Source of the DNA: Prochlorococcus sp. AG-679-M10
Lineage (GTDB): Bacteria; Cyanobacteriota; Cyanobacteriia; PCC-6307; Cyanobiaceae
NCBI GenBank assembly: GCA_003210655.1
Contig: QCUQ01000002.1
Span: forward strand, 62,001-126,000
Direction: 5' to 3'
Length of the DNA: 64,000 bases
Within the stretch, counting starts at the first letter, position 1, and each line of letters opens with the position of its first letter. Positions 27,581 to 35,459 of this stretch are shown in pieces. The notes beneath the pieces are model-generated. The model ran no database searches. It was not told where the DNA came from and was given only the letters and a program-made list of their open reading frames with translations. A program made the position numbers and the translations under genes.

Positions 27581-28963
27581 ATGGTATCAGTTCCTTTTTC
27601 AAATAATGGGTCTAATAAAAATTTTAAAAAAGACTTTAACAATGAAAACGCTGGTTTAGTTCCTCCCCAAAATATTCAAGCAGAAGAAGTTGTTTTAGGG
27701 GGAATTCTACTTGATCCTGATGCGATAGGAAGGATTGCAGACTTGATTAAACCAGAAGCCTTTTATATAAATGCTCATCAAGAGATATATAAAACAGCCT
27801 TAATGTTGCATACACAAGGCAAACCTACAGATCTAACTTCAATGAGTGCATGGCTTGCTGACAATGGATCACTTGAAGAAATTGGAGGAAATTCTAAATT
27901 AGTAGAACTTGTAGAAAATGTTTCTTCAACAGCTTCAATAGAACAAGTTGCGAATTTAATTAGTGATAAATTTATAAGGAGACAACTCATCCGATCTGGG
28001 AATGAGGTTGTCCAACTAGGATTTGATCAAACACAAGAAACCAATGAAGTTTTAGATAAGGCAGAACAGAAAATTTTTGAAATTAGTCAAGAAAAACCAA
28101 CAAAAGGTCTAACCCAAGCGGCAGAAATTCTTACAAGTACTTTTAATGAAATAGAGTCCAGATCATTAGGAACATCTGTAGCTGGTATTCCAGTAAATTT
28201 TTACGACCTTGACGCAATGACTCAAGGCTTTCAAAGGAGTGATCTAATAATTGTGGCAGGAAGACCCTCAATGGGAAAAACTTCAATGGTTTTAAACCTA
28301 GCAAAGAATGTAGCTCAATCTCAGGATCTTCCTGTTTGTGTATTTAGCCTTGAGATGAGCAAAGAACAACTTACATATAGATTACTTTCTATGGAAGTGG
28401 GTATAGAAAGCGGAAGATTAAGAACCGGAAGACTACAACAAGAAGAATGGCCTTTACTTGGAGAAGGAATCAACTCTTTAGGTCAACTGCCAATTTTTAT
28501 TGATGATAAGCCTAATTTAAGTGTTTTAGAAATGAGGTCTCTATGCAGAAGATTAATAGCTGAGCAGAAAAAAGAACTTGGTTTAATAGTTATTGACTAC
28601 TTACAACTAATGGAGGGTACAACACCTGATAACAGAGTTCAAGAGCTATCTCGTATTACTAGAGGTCTCAAAAGTATGGCAAGAGAGTTAAAAGTACCAG
28701 TAGTAGCTTTATCTCAATTAAGTAGAGGAGTTGAATCAAGAACAAATAAAAGACCTATGTTAAGTGACCTTAGAGAATCCGGATCTATAGAACAAGATGC
28801 CGACTTAGTATTAATGATTTATAGAGACGAGTATTACAATCCAGAAACTGAAGATAGAGGAATAACTGAAATTATTGTCACGAAACACAGAAACGGTCCT
28901 GTTGGAACTGTTAAATTATTATTTGAACCCCAATTTACAAGATTTAGAAACTTAGCCAACTAA
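27581..28963 (+). CDS. dnaB: Replicative DNA helicase DnaB
   Basis: Hexameric 5'-3' helicase that unwinds DNA at the fork. The N-terminal primase-interaction domain starts at [21 protein letters not shown] in pieces. Walker A is GRPSMGKT near residue 227, Walker B is [12 protein letters not shown], and the Arg-finger region is [18 protein letters not shown]-like. Length, 460 residues, is normal and I see no intein, which some cyanobacterial dnaB genes carry. It is followed by mnmG after 11 bases. Confidence 0.98.
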   Translation: MVSVPFSNNGSNKNFKKDFNNENAGLVPPQNIQAEEVVLGGILLDPDAIGRIADLIKPEAFYINAHQEIYKTALMLHTQGKPTDLTSMSAWLADNGSLEEIGGNSKLVELVENVSSTASIEQVANLISDKFIRRQLIRSGNEVVQLGFDQTQETNEVLDKAEQKIFEISQEKPTKGLTQAAEILTSTFNEIESRSLGTSVAGIPVNFYDLDAMTQGFQRSDLIIVAGRPSMGKTSMVLNLAKNVAQSQDLPVCVFSLEMSKEQLTYRLLSMEVGIESGRLRTGRLQQEEWPLLGEGINSLGQLPIFIDDKPNLSVLEMRSLCRRLIAEQKKELGLIVIDYLQLMEGTTPDNRVQELSRITRGLKSMARELKVPVVALSQLSRGVESRTNKRPMLSDLRESGSIEQDADLVLMIYRDEYYNPETEDRGITEIIVTKHRNGPVGTVKLLFEPQFTRFRNLAN

Positions 28964-28974
28964 TCATCACGATA

Positions 28975-30939
28975 ATGAAAGATCCACAATCCCCAAATGA
29001 GTCTTTTGACATTATTGTTATTGGAGGGGGACATGCAGGTTGTGAAGCTGCAATTACGACAGCAAAATTAGGATTTTCTACTGCGTTATTTACAATAAAT
29101 TTAGATAGGATTGCTTGGCAACCATGTAATCCAGCTGTAGGTGGGCCAGCAAAAAGTCAATTAGTCCATGAGGTTGATGCTTTAGGAGGAATCATTGGAC
29201 AATTAGCTGATAAAACTGCAATCCAAAAAAGAATTTTAAATGCGAGTAGGGGGCCAGCCGTTTGGGCATTAAGGGCTCAAACAGACAAAAGAGAATACTC
29301 TAAACGAATGATAGAAATACTCCAAAACACAGATAATCTTTCATTAAAAGAGGCCATGATTACTGAATTAGTGACAAAAGAGGCTGAAACTTTTACCAAT
29401 AACTCAAATAATAAGACTAAAAAAATCAAAGGTGTAAAAACTTTTTTTGGAACCTACTATTCTGCAAAATCAATAATAATTACTGCAGGAACTTTTTTGG
29501 AAGGAAGAATCTGGATAGGTAATAAATCAATGTCTGCAGGGAGATCTGGAGAGCAAGCGGCACAAGGATTAACGCAAAGCTTACATAATCTTGGAATAAA
29601 AACTGAGCGATTAAAAACTGGAACTCCTGCAAGAGTGGATAAAAAGAGTATTTCTTTTGATGAATTAGATATTCAACCAAGTACAGCTGCAGATAAATAT
29701 TTTTCGTTTGATCCCAAAATCAAAAACAATATGCCGCAAGTAAGTTGTCACATAACAAGAACAACTTTAAAAACTCATGAATTAATTCGCAATAATTTAC
29801 ATTTAACTCCAATCTATGGAGGATTTATAGATAGTAAAGGCCCTAGATATTGCCCTTCAATAGAAGACAAGATTGTAAAATTTGCAGACAAAAATTCACA
29901 TCAAATTTTCTTAGAACCTGAAGGGATAAATACACCAGAAATATACGTACAAGGATTCTCTACTGGATTACCTGAAAATATTCAATTAGAACTTTTAAGA
30001 ACATTGCCAGGGTTAAATAAATGTAAAATGCTTAGGCCTGCTTATGCTGTTGAATATGAATACATCCCTGCGACACAACTTAAGTCATCATTAGAAACAA
30101 TTGAGATAGACAATTTATTTAGTGCTGGACAAATCAATGGAACAACTGGCTATGAAGAAGCTGCTGCCCAAGGATTAGTTGCAGGAATTAATGCAACTAG
30201 AAAATTAAATATGAAAGATCCAATAATATTTTCAAGAGAGAGCAGCTATATAGGCACCATGATAAATGACTTAATTACGAGAGATCTTAAAGAACCATAT
30301 AGAGTCCTCACAAGTAGAAGTGAATATAGACTTACCTTACGAGGAGATAATGCTGATAGGCGATTAACTCCTTTAGGTTTTGAAATAGGCTTAATAGATG
30401 AAAGAAGATGGTTGGCTCATAAGAAAAAAATGAAATCACTGAAAGAAGAAAATTCAAGATTAGAGAATACACGTTTAAAATGTACTGATGAAATCGCTAA
30501 AAAAATAGAGTTAGATAGTGGATCAAAAATTAAAGGATCAACAACATTAAAAGAACTTTTAAAAAGACCCAATCTTCACTATTCTGATTTTATAAGATAT
30601 GATTTGGTGGACAAAACTCTTCCGATATCAGTAATTGAAGGAGTTGAAATAGATATTAAATACGAAGGCTACCTTAAAAGACAAAAAAATAATATTGATC
30701 AGATAAATCGTCAAAGTCTCAAATCACTTTCATCAGAAATTAATTATGACCAAATAGATACTTTATCTCTAGAAGCCCGTGAAAATTTAAATAAAATAAA
30801 ACCTACTAATTTTGGTGATGCATCCAAGATACCCGGTGTAAGTAAAGCTGATTTAACAGCATTACTAGTTTGGCTCAAAATAAAGGAACTAAAAAAAGAA
30901 AAGAAAACTAGTTTTGCTGAAAAAAAGTTATCATCATAA
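28975..30939 (+). CDS. mnmG: tRNA uridine 5-carboxymethylaminomethyl modification enzyme
   Basis: FAD protein that, with MnmE, builds the cmnm5 group on wobble uridine 34 of several tRNAs. The FAD loop [13 protein letters not shown] is at about residues 15-27. [22 protein letters not shown] and [11 protein letters not shown] are diagnostic, as is [20 protein letters not shown]-like sequence. Length, 654 residues, is normal. It directly follows dnaB and is six bases before the chorismate-lyase-like gene. Confidence 0.98.
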   Translation: MKDPQSPNESFDIIVIGGGHAGCEAAITTAKLGFSTALFTINLDRIAWQPCNPAVGGPAKSQLVHEVDALGGIIGQLADKTAIQKRILNASRGPAVWALRAQTDKREYSKRMIEILQNTDNLSLKEAMITELVTKEAETFTNNSNNKTKKIKGVKTFFGTYYSAKSIIITAGTFLEGRIWIGNKSMSAGRSGEQAAQGLTQSLHNLGIKTERLKTGTPARVDKKSISFDELDIQPSTAADKYFSFDPKIKNNMPQVSCHITRTTLKTHELIRNNLHLTPIYGGFIDSKGPRYCPSIEDKIVKFADKNSHQIFLEPEGINTPEIYVQGFSTGLPENIQLELLRTLPGLNKCKMLRPAYAVEYEYIPATQLKSSLETIEIDNLFSAGQINGTTGYEEAAAQGLVAGINATRKLNMKDPIIFSRESSYIGTMINDLITRDLKEPYRVLTSRSEYRLTLRGDNADRRLTPLGFEIGLIDERRWLAHKKKMKSLKEENSRLENTRLKCTDEIAKKIELDSGSKIKGSTTLKELLKRPNLHYSDFIRYDLVDKTLPISVIEGVEIDIKYEGYLKRQKNNIDQINRQSLKSLSSEINYDQIDTLSLEARENLNKIKPTNFGDASKIPGVSKADLTALLVWLKIKELKKEKKTSFAEKKLSS

Positions 30940-30945
30940 AAGATA

Positions 30946-31590
30946 TTGGTAACAGCACTGAATAATAAACTCTTCAACTCACCAAAAATTTTATGGGAAG
31001 AGGAAGCTACTGCCTTTTTAGTTGCAAATGCTTTACCAAAAATATCTGGGGCATGGAAATTAATGTTACTAGGGGATGGCAGTCCAACAAGACATTTGCA
31101 GCTTTTAACTAATCACGAAACCAAGATCAGATTAATATCTATGCAGATAGATCCTCTATTTGAAAAAGAGGGTCCAAGAGAAATCGATCAATTAAAAGAA
31201 CCCTTAATTAGAAGGCAAGTTTGGATTAGAAATCAAAACAAAAATCTTGCCTGGGCTGAAAGTTGGTGGAATTCAGAACAGATCAGCCAAAATTTAAAAT
31301 CAAAAGAAGAACCAATCTGGAAAAACTTAACTCAAGATAGATCAGAATTATTTAGAGAAGTGGACAGCATTTCAATAGTTAATTCAAATTGGTTAGAGGA
31401 GGAATTTTGTTTTGAAGGCCCATTTTGGTCAAGAAATTACAGATTTTTTCGTAATAAAAAACCTCTAACTATTATTCGCGAAGTTTTCAATCCTCTTTTA
31501 GAAACTTGGTTAGGTCCATCAGGAATTCAAAATTTCTCTAATCTATATTCTTCTTCGTCTAGACCTCGGAATACTTCTTCCATTATTTGA
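30946..31590 (+). CDS. Chorismate lyase-like protein
   Basis: A 214-residue member of the cyanobacterial chorismate lyase (DUF98-type) family. Such enzymes release pyruvate from chorismate to give 4-hydroxybenzoate, a precursor of plastoquinone in cyanobacteria. LLGDGSPTRHLQLLT near residue 41 is the family signature, and the C-terminal PLTIIREVFNPLL matches as well. The only start near the conserved region is a TTG six bases after mnmG; a later start is possible. The last 48 bases overlap a convergent gene. Confidence 0.75.
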   Translation: MVTALNNKLFNSPKILWEEEATAFLVANALPKISGAWKLMLLGDGSPTRHLQLLTNHETKIRLISMQIDPLFEKEGPREIDQLKEPLIRRQVWIRNQNKNLAWAESWWNSEQISQNLKSKEEPIWKNLTQDRSELFREVDSISIVNSNWLEEEFCFEGPFWSRNYRFFRNKKPLTIIREVFNPLLETWLGPSGIQNFSNLYSSSSRPRNTSSII

Positions 31591-32112
31591 AACGCTTTTT
31601 GGATTATCTTGATTTACATTAATCTCATTGATTTTTTCAGAAGATCTTTGCCATCTATCAACTTTTAAATCTGAATCATCCGGCCATTCATCAAAAGAGT
31701 TTGATTTTCCATAAGGCAACTTCTTTTGTTCATCCATCTGGATACTTTTAGGTTGCCTTAAAGATAAAGCCTCTAAAGGACGCTTAGAAAATGGTTTCTC
31801 AACATCAATAAATTTAGATTCTCTTGAAAAAGATTTAATATCTTGTGCCTCTTCATAACTATTTTCCTGATCAGACCAATCCTCTTCTTCTTCTTCAAAA
31901 AACATATCCATTTTATCGGATACCCATCTTCCGACATTTTTAACATTCCTGCCAGATATTCCTTGAAAATCAGTACTTCTTTTCTTACCGGGTCTAGAAC
32001 CTGATACACCATCAACAAATTGTCTGCCTGTTTCAAAAATTTTATCAACTTGTTTGTCAAGTATTGTTCTGTCAAAATTATTTCTAAAGTTTCTAGGTCT
32101 ACGAGAATCCAT
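31543..32112 (-). CDS. Charged low-complexity protein of unknown function
   Basis: A 189-residue protein starting at ATG, rich in Arg, Ser, Asp, Glu and Asn. It has a basic N-terminus (MDSRRPRNFRNNFDR), an acidic patch (FFEEEEEDWSD) near residue 70, and a basic tail RSIPRSRRRRI. There is no membrane segment. The pattern suggests an intrinsically disordered, possibly RNA-binding, protein, but this is inference. Its 3' end overlaps the chorismate-lyase-like gene by 48 bases on the opposite strand. Probably conserved only in picocyanobacteria. Confidence 0.65.
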   Translation of the reverse strand: MDSRRPRNFRNNFDRTILDKQVDKIFETGRQFVDGVSGSRPGKKRSTDFQGISGRNVKNVGRWVSDKMDMFFEEEEEDWSDQENSYEEAQDIKSFSRESKFIDVEKPFSKRPLEALSLRQPKSIQMDEQKKLPYGKSNSFDEWPDDSDLKVDRWQRSSEKINEINVNQDNPKSVSNNGRSIPRSRRRRI

Positions 32113-32196
32113 AAATTATCTTTGTTTTTAAATATCAAGTTACAACAACATAATAGGAAATTCTAATTAAAGAAACAAAATCACATTTTTAAATTA

Positions 32197-32724
32197 TCAA
32201 TCAAACAAAATTAAACATTTTTTATTCCAGAATCCATTAAAGAACAAATTACAACATTTCTTACAAGCAATATTTCTAATTCTTTTTCTATACATATACT
32301 TCTCCCCGCAATTTAAACATTTGCCAGTATATTTTAATGCTTTTCTTTCAACAGGAAAATTATGTCTAATACTTATCTGAAAATTATTTTCTACTTTGTT
32401 AATTTCATTCATTTTACTCAAAAAATTTGGCCCATGTATCTCATTTATATGCAAAATCCTATCTACCCATGCATGAATCATTTCATGACATAAAGTACTA
32501 TGAATTTCATTACACGATAATTTACTTAAAATTGGCTTTGACAAAATTATTTCAGAATCAATGACTCCTTTAAGTTGTTTACGCTTATAAAAACCTGCAG
32601 TTGTCTTTAATCTATTATCGCTCCATCTAACCTTTACTAAAGGTTCTCTATTAGTTGTTAAAGATTGATCAAAAAATTGCCTATTAAACTTATGAAATAC
32701 TGGTAAAAGAGGAATTAGAGACAT
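32197..32724 (-). CDS. SprT-like zinc metalloprotease-family protein
   Basis: A 175-residue protein with the zinc-binding HExxH motif as CHEMIHAW near residue 85 and a downstream HGPNFL third-ligand region near residue 101. A C-terminal zinc-ribbon-like part has CLNCGEKYMYRKRIRNIACKKC in pieces. SprT-like proteins in eukaryotes (Spartan) cut DNA-protein crosslinks; the bacterial role is unclear. I use the ATG giving MSLIPLLPVF rather than a TTG two codons upstream. It is divergent from the next gene. Confidence 0.8.
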   Translation of the reverse strand: MSLIPLLPVFHKFNRQFFDQSLTTNREPLVKVRWSDNRLKTTAGFYKRKQLKGVIDSEIILSKPILSKLSCNEIHSTLCHEMIHAWVDRILHINEIHGPNFLSKMNEINKVENNFQISIRHNFPVERKALKYTGKCLNCGEKYMYRKRIRNIACKKCCNLFFNGFWNKKCLILFD

Positions 32725-32747
32725 TATCAATTAAATTTAGTATTATT

Positions 32748-32797
32748 TTGACAAAGAAAGTCATCAAAAACGATTTATTTTCTTAAAATTAAGAAAA
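32748..32797 (+). promoter_or_regulatory. TTGACA element and 20-base inverted repeat upstream of a small gene
   Basis: A perfect -35 consensus TTGACA (32748-32753) is followed by a perfect inverted repeat, TTTTCTTAA-AA-TTAAGAAAA (32778-32797), ending 12 bases before the next start codon. The -10 element is not clear. The repeat could be an operator or form a leader hairpin that includes the ribosome-binding region. Confidence 0.35.
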
Positions 32798-32809
32798 ACT
32801 AATTACAAA

Positions 32810-33229
32810 ATGGATGCATTACTAGTAAAAGATATTGGTGTTAAAGCTTTATTGGTTGGTGGAGCAGTGCTTGTATCTTTTTGGACCTTCAATGCTGTTA
32901 AGCTTGTTATAAGTGCTAGAGGAATTAATCCATTAGTGCGGAAATTTTTTGATCAAGTTGCTGCAGGTAGAATTGATGCCGCATATGGACTAACTACTAA
33001 AACTTACAAAACACATGTAAAACGTCAGGACTTTCTAAAATTTTTAGCTGGCTTAAATTTAAATAAATATAGAAATCTAAAGTCAGGTAGACCAAGAGTT
33101 CAAGAGGATCAAATCATAATTACTTTAAATTTAAAATCTGAGGATAAGAAAGATGAACTTCCTTTAGATTTTACTTTTTCAAAAAGTGATAAAGATTGGA
33201 AGATAGACAGAATAGCTAAAGTAAATTAG
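32810..33229 (+). CDS. Membrane-anchored protein of unknown function
   Basis: A 139-residue protein with one N-terminal transmembrane segment (about residues 12-33, VKALLVGGAVLVSFWTFNAV) and a soluble domain of about 100 residues with an alternating strand/helix pattern, including KFFDQVAAGRIDAAYGLTTKTYK. That resembles small NTF2-like or DUF4864-type extracytoplasmic domains, but the resemblance is weak. It precedes the ATP-dependent ligase by 17 bases on the same strand, so they may share a transcript. Confidence 0.7.
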   Translation: MDALLVKDIGVKALLVGGAVLVSFWTFNAVKLVISARGINPLVRKFFDQVAAGRIDAAYGLTTKTYKTHVKRQDFLKFLAGLNLNKYRNLKSGRPRVQEDQIIITLNLKSEDKKDELPLDFTFSKSDKDWKIDRIAKVN

Positions 33230-33246
33230 GAACGGTTCAAAAACTT

Positions 33247-34578
33247 GTGAAACATGAAGAACTTCGGAAAGAAGAAATATTAAAAAAATTAGAATTACAC
33301 CCAAGCAGATTAGATAAAGAAAAAATCATCTTTGAAGCAATGGAAAATGAGCTCAATGATTTTTTTGAGGGAATAACAATGGCCTTAGATCCTTTAGTAA
33401 CTTTTGGTGTAAAGCAAGTACCTGAAAAAGAAGAAGAAACATCTAGTCAAGGATGTAAATGGAGTATTTTTAAAGTATTAACAAATCAATTAATCAAAAG
33501 AGAACTTACTGGGCATGCCGCTAGAGATGCAATCAATTTAGTTATGAAATCCGCAACTAAAGAACAATGGAACGGATTTTATAGACGAGTATTGATTAAA
33601 GATCTTCGTTGTGGGGTTTCTGAAAAAACAATAAACAAAGTTGCAAAACAATTTCCAAAGTATGCTATTCCTATCTTCTCTTGTCCCCTTGCACATGACA
33701 GCGCAAACCATGAAAAGAAAATGATAGGCAAGAAACAAATTGAGATTAAATTAGACGGAGTCAGAGTATTAACAATTATTAGAAAAAATAAAGTAGAAAT
33801 GTTTTCTCGAAACGGCAAACAATTTAATAACTTTGGTCATATCATTACAGAAATAGAAAAAGTATTAGAGAAACATCCTGCCCCCTACGATTTAGTCTTA
33901 GACGGTGAAGTAATGAGTGCTAATTTTCAAGATCTAATGAAGCAAGTACATAGAAAAGATGGCAAACAATCCAAAGATGCAGTTTTATACTTATTTGATA
34001 TCTGTCCAATGAAAAATTTCAAGAAGGGTTTATGGGAAAAAGATCAAAATACTAGAAGTATGTTGGTAAAAGATTGGGTAGCAAAAAATGCAACTCTTTT
34101 AAAACATATCCAAACACTTGACTGGGAAAATGTAGATTTAGATACACCTGAAGGACAAAGTAGATTTGTAGAACTTAACAAATCAGCCGTAGAGGGAGGA
34201 TATGAAGGCGTGATGATTAAAAATCCTCATGGTTGGTATGAATGCAAAAGAACACATAATTGGTTAAAAGCAAAACCATTCATAGAAGTTACCTTAAGAG
34301 TTGTAGCAATAGAAGAAGGGACAGGCCGAAACGAAGGCAGACTTGGAGCAATCCTGGTTGAAGGTAAAGATGATCAATATAATTATCGTCTTAATTGCGG
34401 GAGTGGATTTAGTGATTCTCAACGTGAAGAATATTGGAGTGGAAGAGATAAACTAATCGGCCAGTTGGTAGAAATCAGAGCTGATGCAAGAACTCAATCT
34501 CAAGATGCTAAAACATTCAGTCTTAGGTTTCCAAGATTCAAGTGCTTTAGAGGTTTCGGACCAGGTGAAAAAATATAA
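33247..34578 (+). CDS. ATP-dependent DNA ligase
   Basis: Seals DNA nicks using ATP, unlike the NAD-dependent LigA that bacteria use for replication. The adenylated Lys is residue 168 in motif I, EIKLDGVR. Motif III is in DLVLDGEVM, motif IIIa in YLFDICPM, motif IV in GGYEGVMIKNP, and motif V in WLKAKPF. An N-terminal DNA-binding domain covers about residues 1-150 and an OB-fold about 335-443 (GRLGAILVEG, LNCGSGFSD). Length is 443 residues. Translation begins at a GTG; the next in-frame ATG is 30 codons inside the domain. No Ku or LigD-type polymerase gene is nearby, so a classical NHEJ operon is not indicated; the layout resembles viral or eukaryote-like ligases. Confidence 0.9.
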   Translation: MKHEELRKEEILKKLELHPSRLDKEKIIFEAMENELNDFFEGITMALDPLVTFGVKQVPEKEEETSSQGCKWSIFKVLTNQLIKRELTGHAARDAINLVMKSATKEQWNGFYRRVLIKDLRCGVSEKTINKVAKQFPKYAIPIFSCPLAHDSANHEKKMIGKKQIEIKLDGVRVLTIIRKNKVEMFSRNGKQFNNFGHIITEIEKVLEKHPAPYDLVLDGEVMSANFQDLMKQVHRKDGKQSKDAVLYLFDICPMKNFKKGLWEKDQNTRSMLVKDWVAKNATLLKHIQTLDWENVDLDTPEGQSRFVELNKSAVEGGYEGVMIKNPHGWYECKRTHNWLKAKPFIEVTLRVVAIEEGTGRNEGRLGAILVEGKDDQYNYRLNCGSGFSDSQREEYWSGRDKLIGQLVEIRADARTQSQDAKTFSLRFPRFKCFRGFGPGEKI

Positions 34579-34668
34579 TTTTAAGGGAATTCGTTTCATA
34601 TAAATCAATATTTAAGCTAGCAGTAAATTATGAAAAACTAAAAAAGTAGATAATGAAATACACTATTA

Positions 34669-34857
34669 ATGATTAACAAATTACTATCTAAAGATATTGA
34701 TTTTATGGATAACAAAAATCTTTTCAAATATATTAAAACCCCTTGCGGTCAAGCAAAATATATAGAATTACAATCTAATAAAAGTTTGCTTGGAAAATTA
34801 AGACTTTTTTGGTTTATAGTTATTGCTTCTATTAGAGATTGGAATATTAGAGATTAA
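34669..34857 (+). CDS. Small hypothetical protein
   Basis: A 62-residue frame starting at ATG, with an alternative ATG at codon 13. It has a hydrophobic C-terminal stretch LRLFWFIVIASIRDWNIRD that might lie at a membrane. No family is recognised. Its end overlaps the DedA-like gene by 11 bases on the other strand. The residue pattern is plausible for a real small gene, but nothing else supports it. Confidence 0.4.
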   Translation: MINKLLSKDIDFMDNKNLFKYIKTPCGQAKYIELQSNKSLLGKLRLFWFIVIASIRDWNIRD

Positions 34858-35458
34858 TTTCTTTTGACTCATTAATATATTCCATAGCGTACTTTGCTGA
34901 AAAATAAACAACCATCAAAGTAGAAACCACACTTATAATTGTTATAAATAAATTATTTGATGGCTGTAAATTTTTTAAATCCTGCAAACTTTTTGCCAAG
35001 CTCCCTATAGAACAATAAAGAAATGTTCCAGGAATGATTCCTAAAAGACCAAGAGCAAAGTTTCTAAATTTAATATTATTTAACCCATAAAAATAATTAA
35101 GAATACTAAAAGGAAAGAGAGGAGAAAGTCGCGCTAAAAGGATCAATTTGAGACCACCTTTCTGCACTACTTGTTCCATAAGACTTAATCTGGGGAAACG
35201 ATTAATAACTTTTTTAAGCTTTATTGATAAAAAACTTTTTGAAATAAAGAATGCTACTGAAGCTCCAATAACTGCCGCAAAAAAAACTATTATTGAACCA
35301 AGATAAGAACCATACAAAAAACCTGATAGTAAAGATAACCAAGAGGCAGGCAGAATCAATAAAACAATTACAATATATAAAAGGATAAAAGCAAAAATCC
35401 CAATATTTGTATTGAAAAAATAGGCTAAGTCATAGATATTTTCAAAAAAAGAAGTCAT
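34847..35458 (-). CDS. TVP38/DedA (VTT domain) membrane protein
   Basis: A 203-residue integral membrane protein with a VTT/SNARE-associated domain. The signature is in LSLLSGFLYGSYLGSIIVFFAAVIGA-type sequence near residue 40-65 and LARLSPLFPFSILNYFYGL near residue 108-126. Proteins of this superfamily scramble or transport lipids across membranes. Five or so hydrophobic segments are visible. It starts one base after the valS stop, so it is read from the valS transcript. Confidence 0.87.
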   Translation of the reverse strand: MTSFFENIYDLAYFFNTNIGIFAFILLYIVIVLLILPASWLSLLSGFLYGSYLGSIIVFFAAVIGASVAFFISKSFLSIKLKKVINRFPRLSLMEQVVQKGGLKLILLARLSPLFPFSILNYFYGLNNIKFRNFALGLLGIIPGTFLYCSIGSLAKSLQDLKNLQPSNNLFITIISVVSTLMVVYFSAKYAMEYINESKEINL

Positions 35459-35459
35459 A

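Noticed and set aside
31773-32138. 121-codon frame on the minus strand overlapping the 189-residue gene
   Set aside because: It has a hydrophobic, Lys/Leu-Ile composition typical of an out-of-frame reading, and the other frame is longer and ends convergently at a sensible place.
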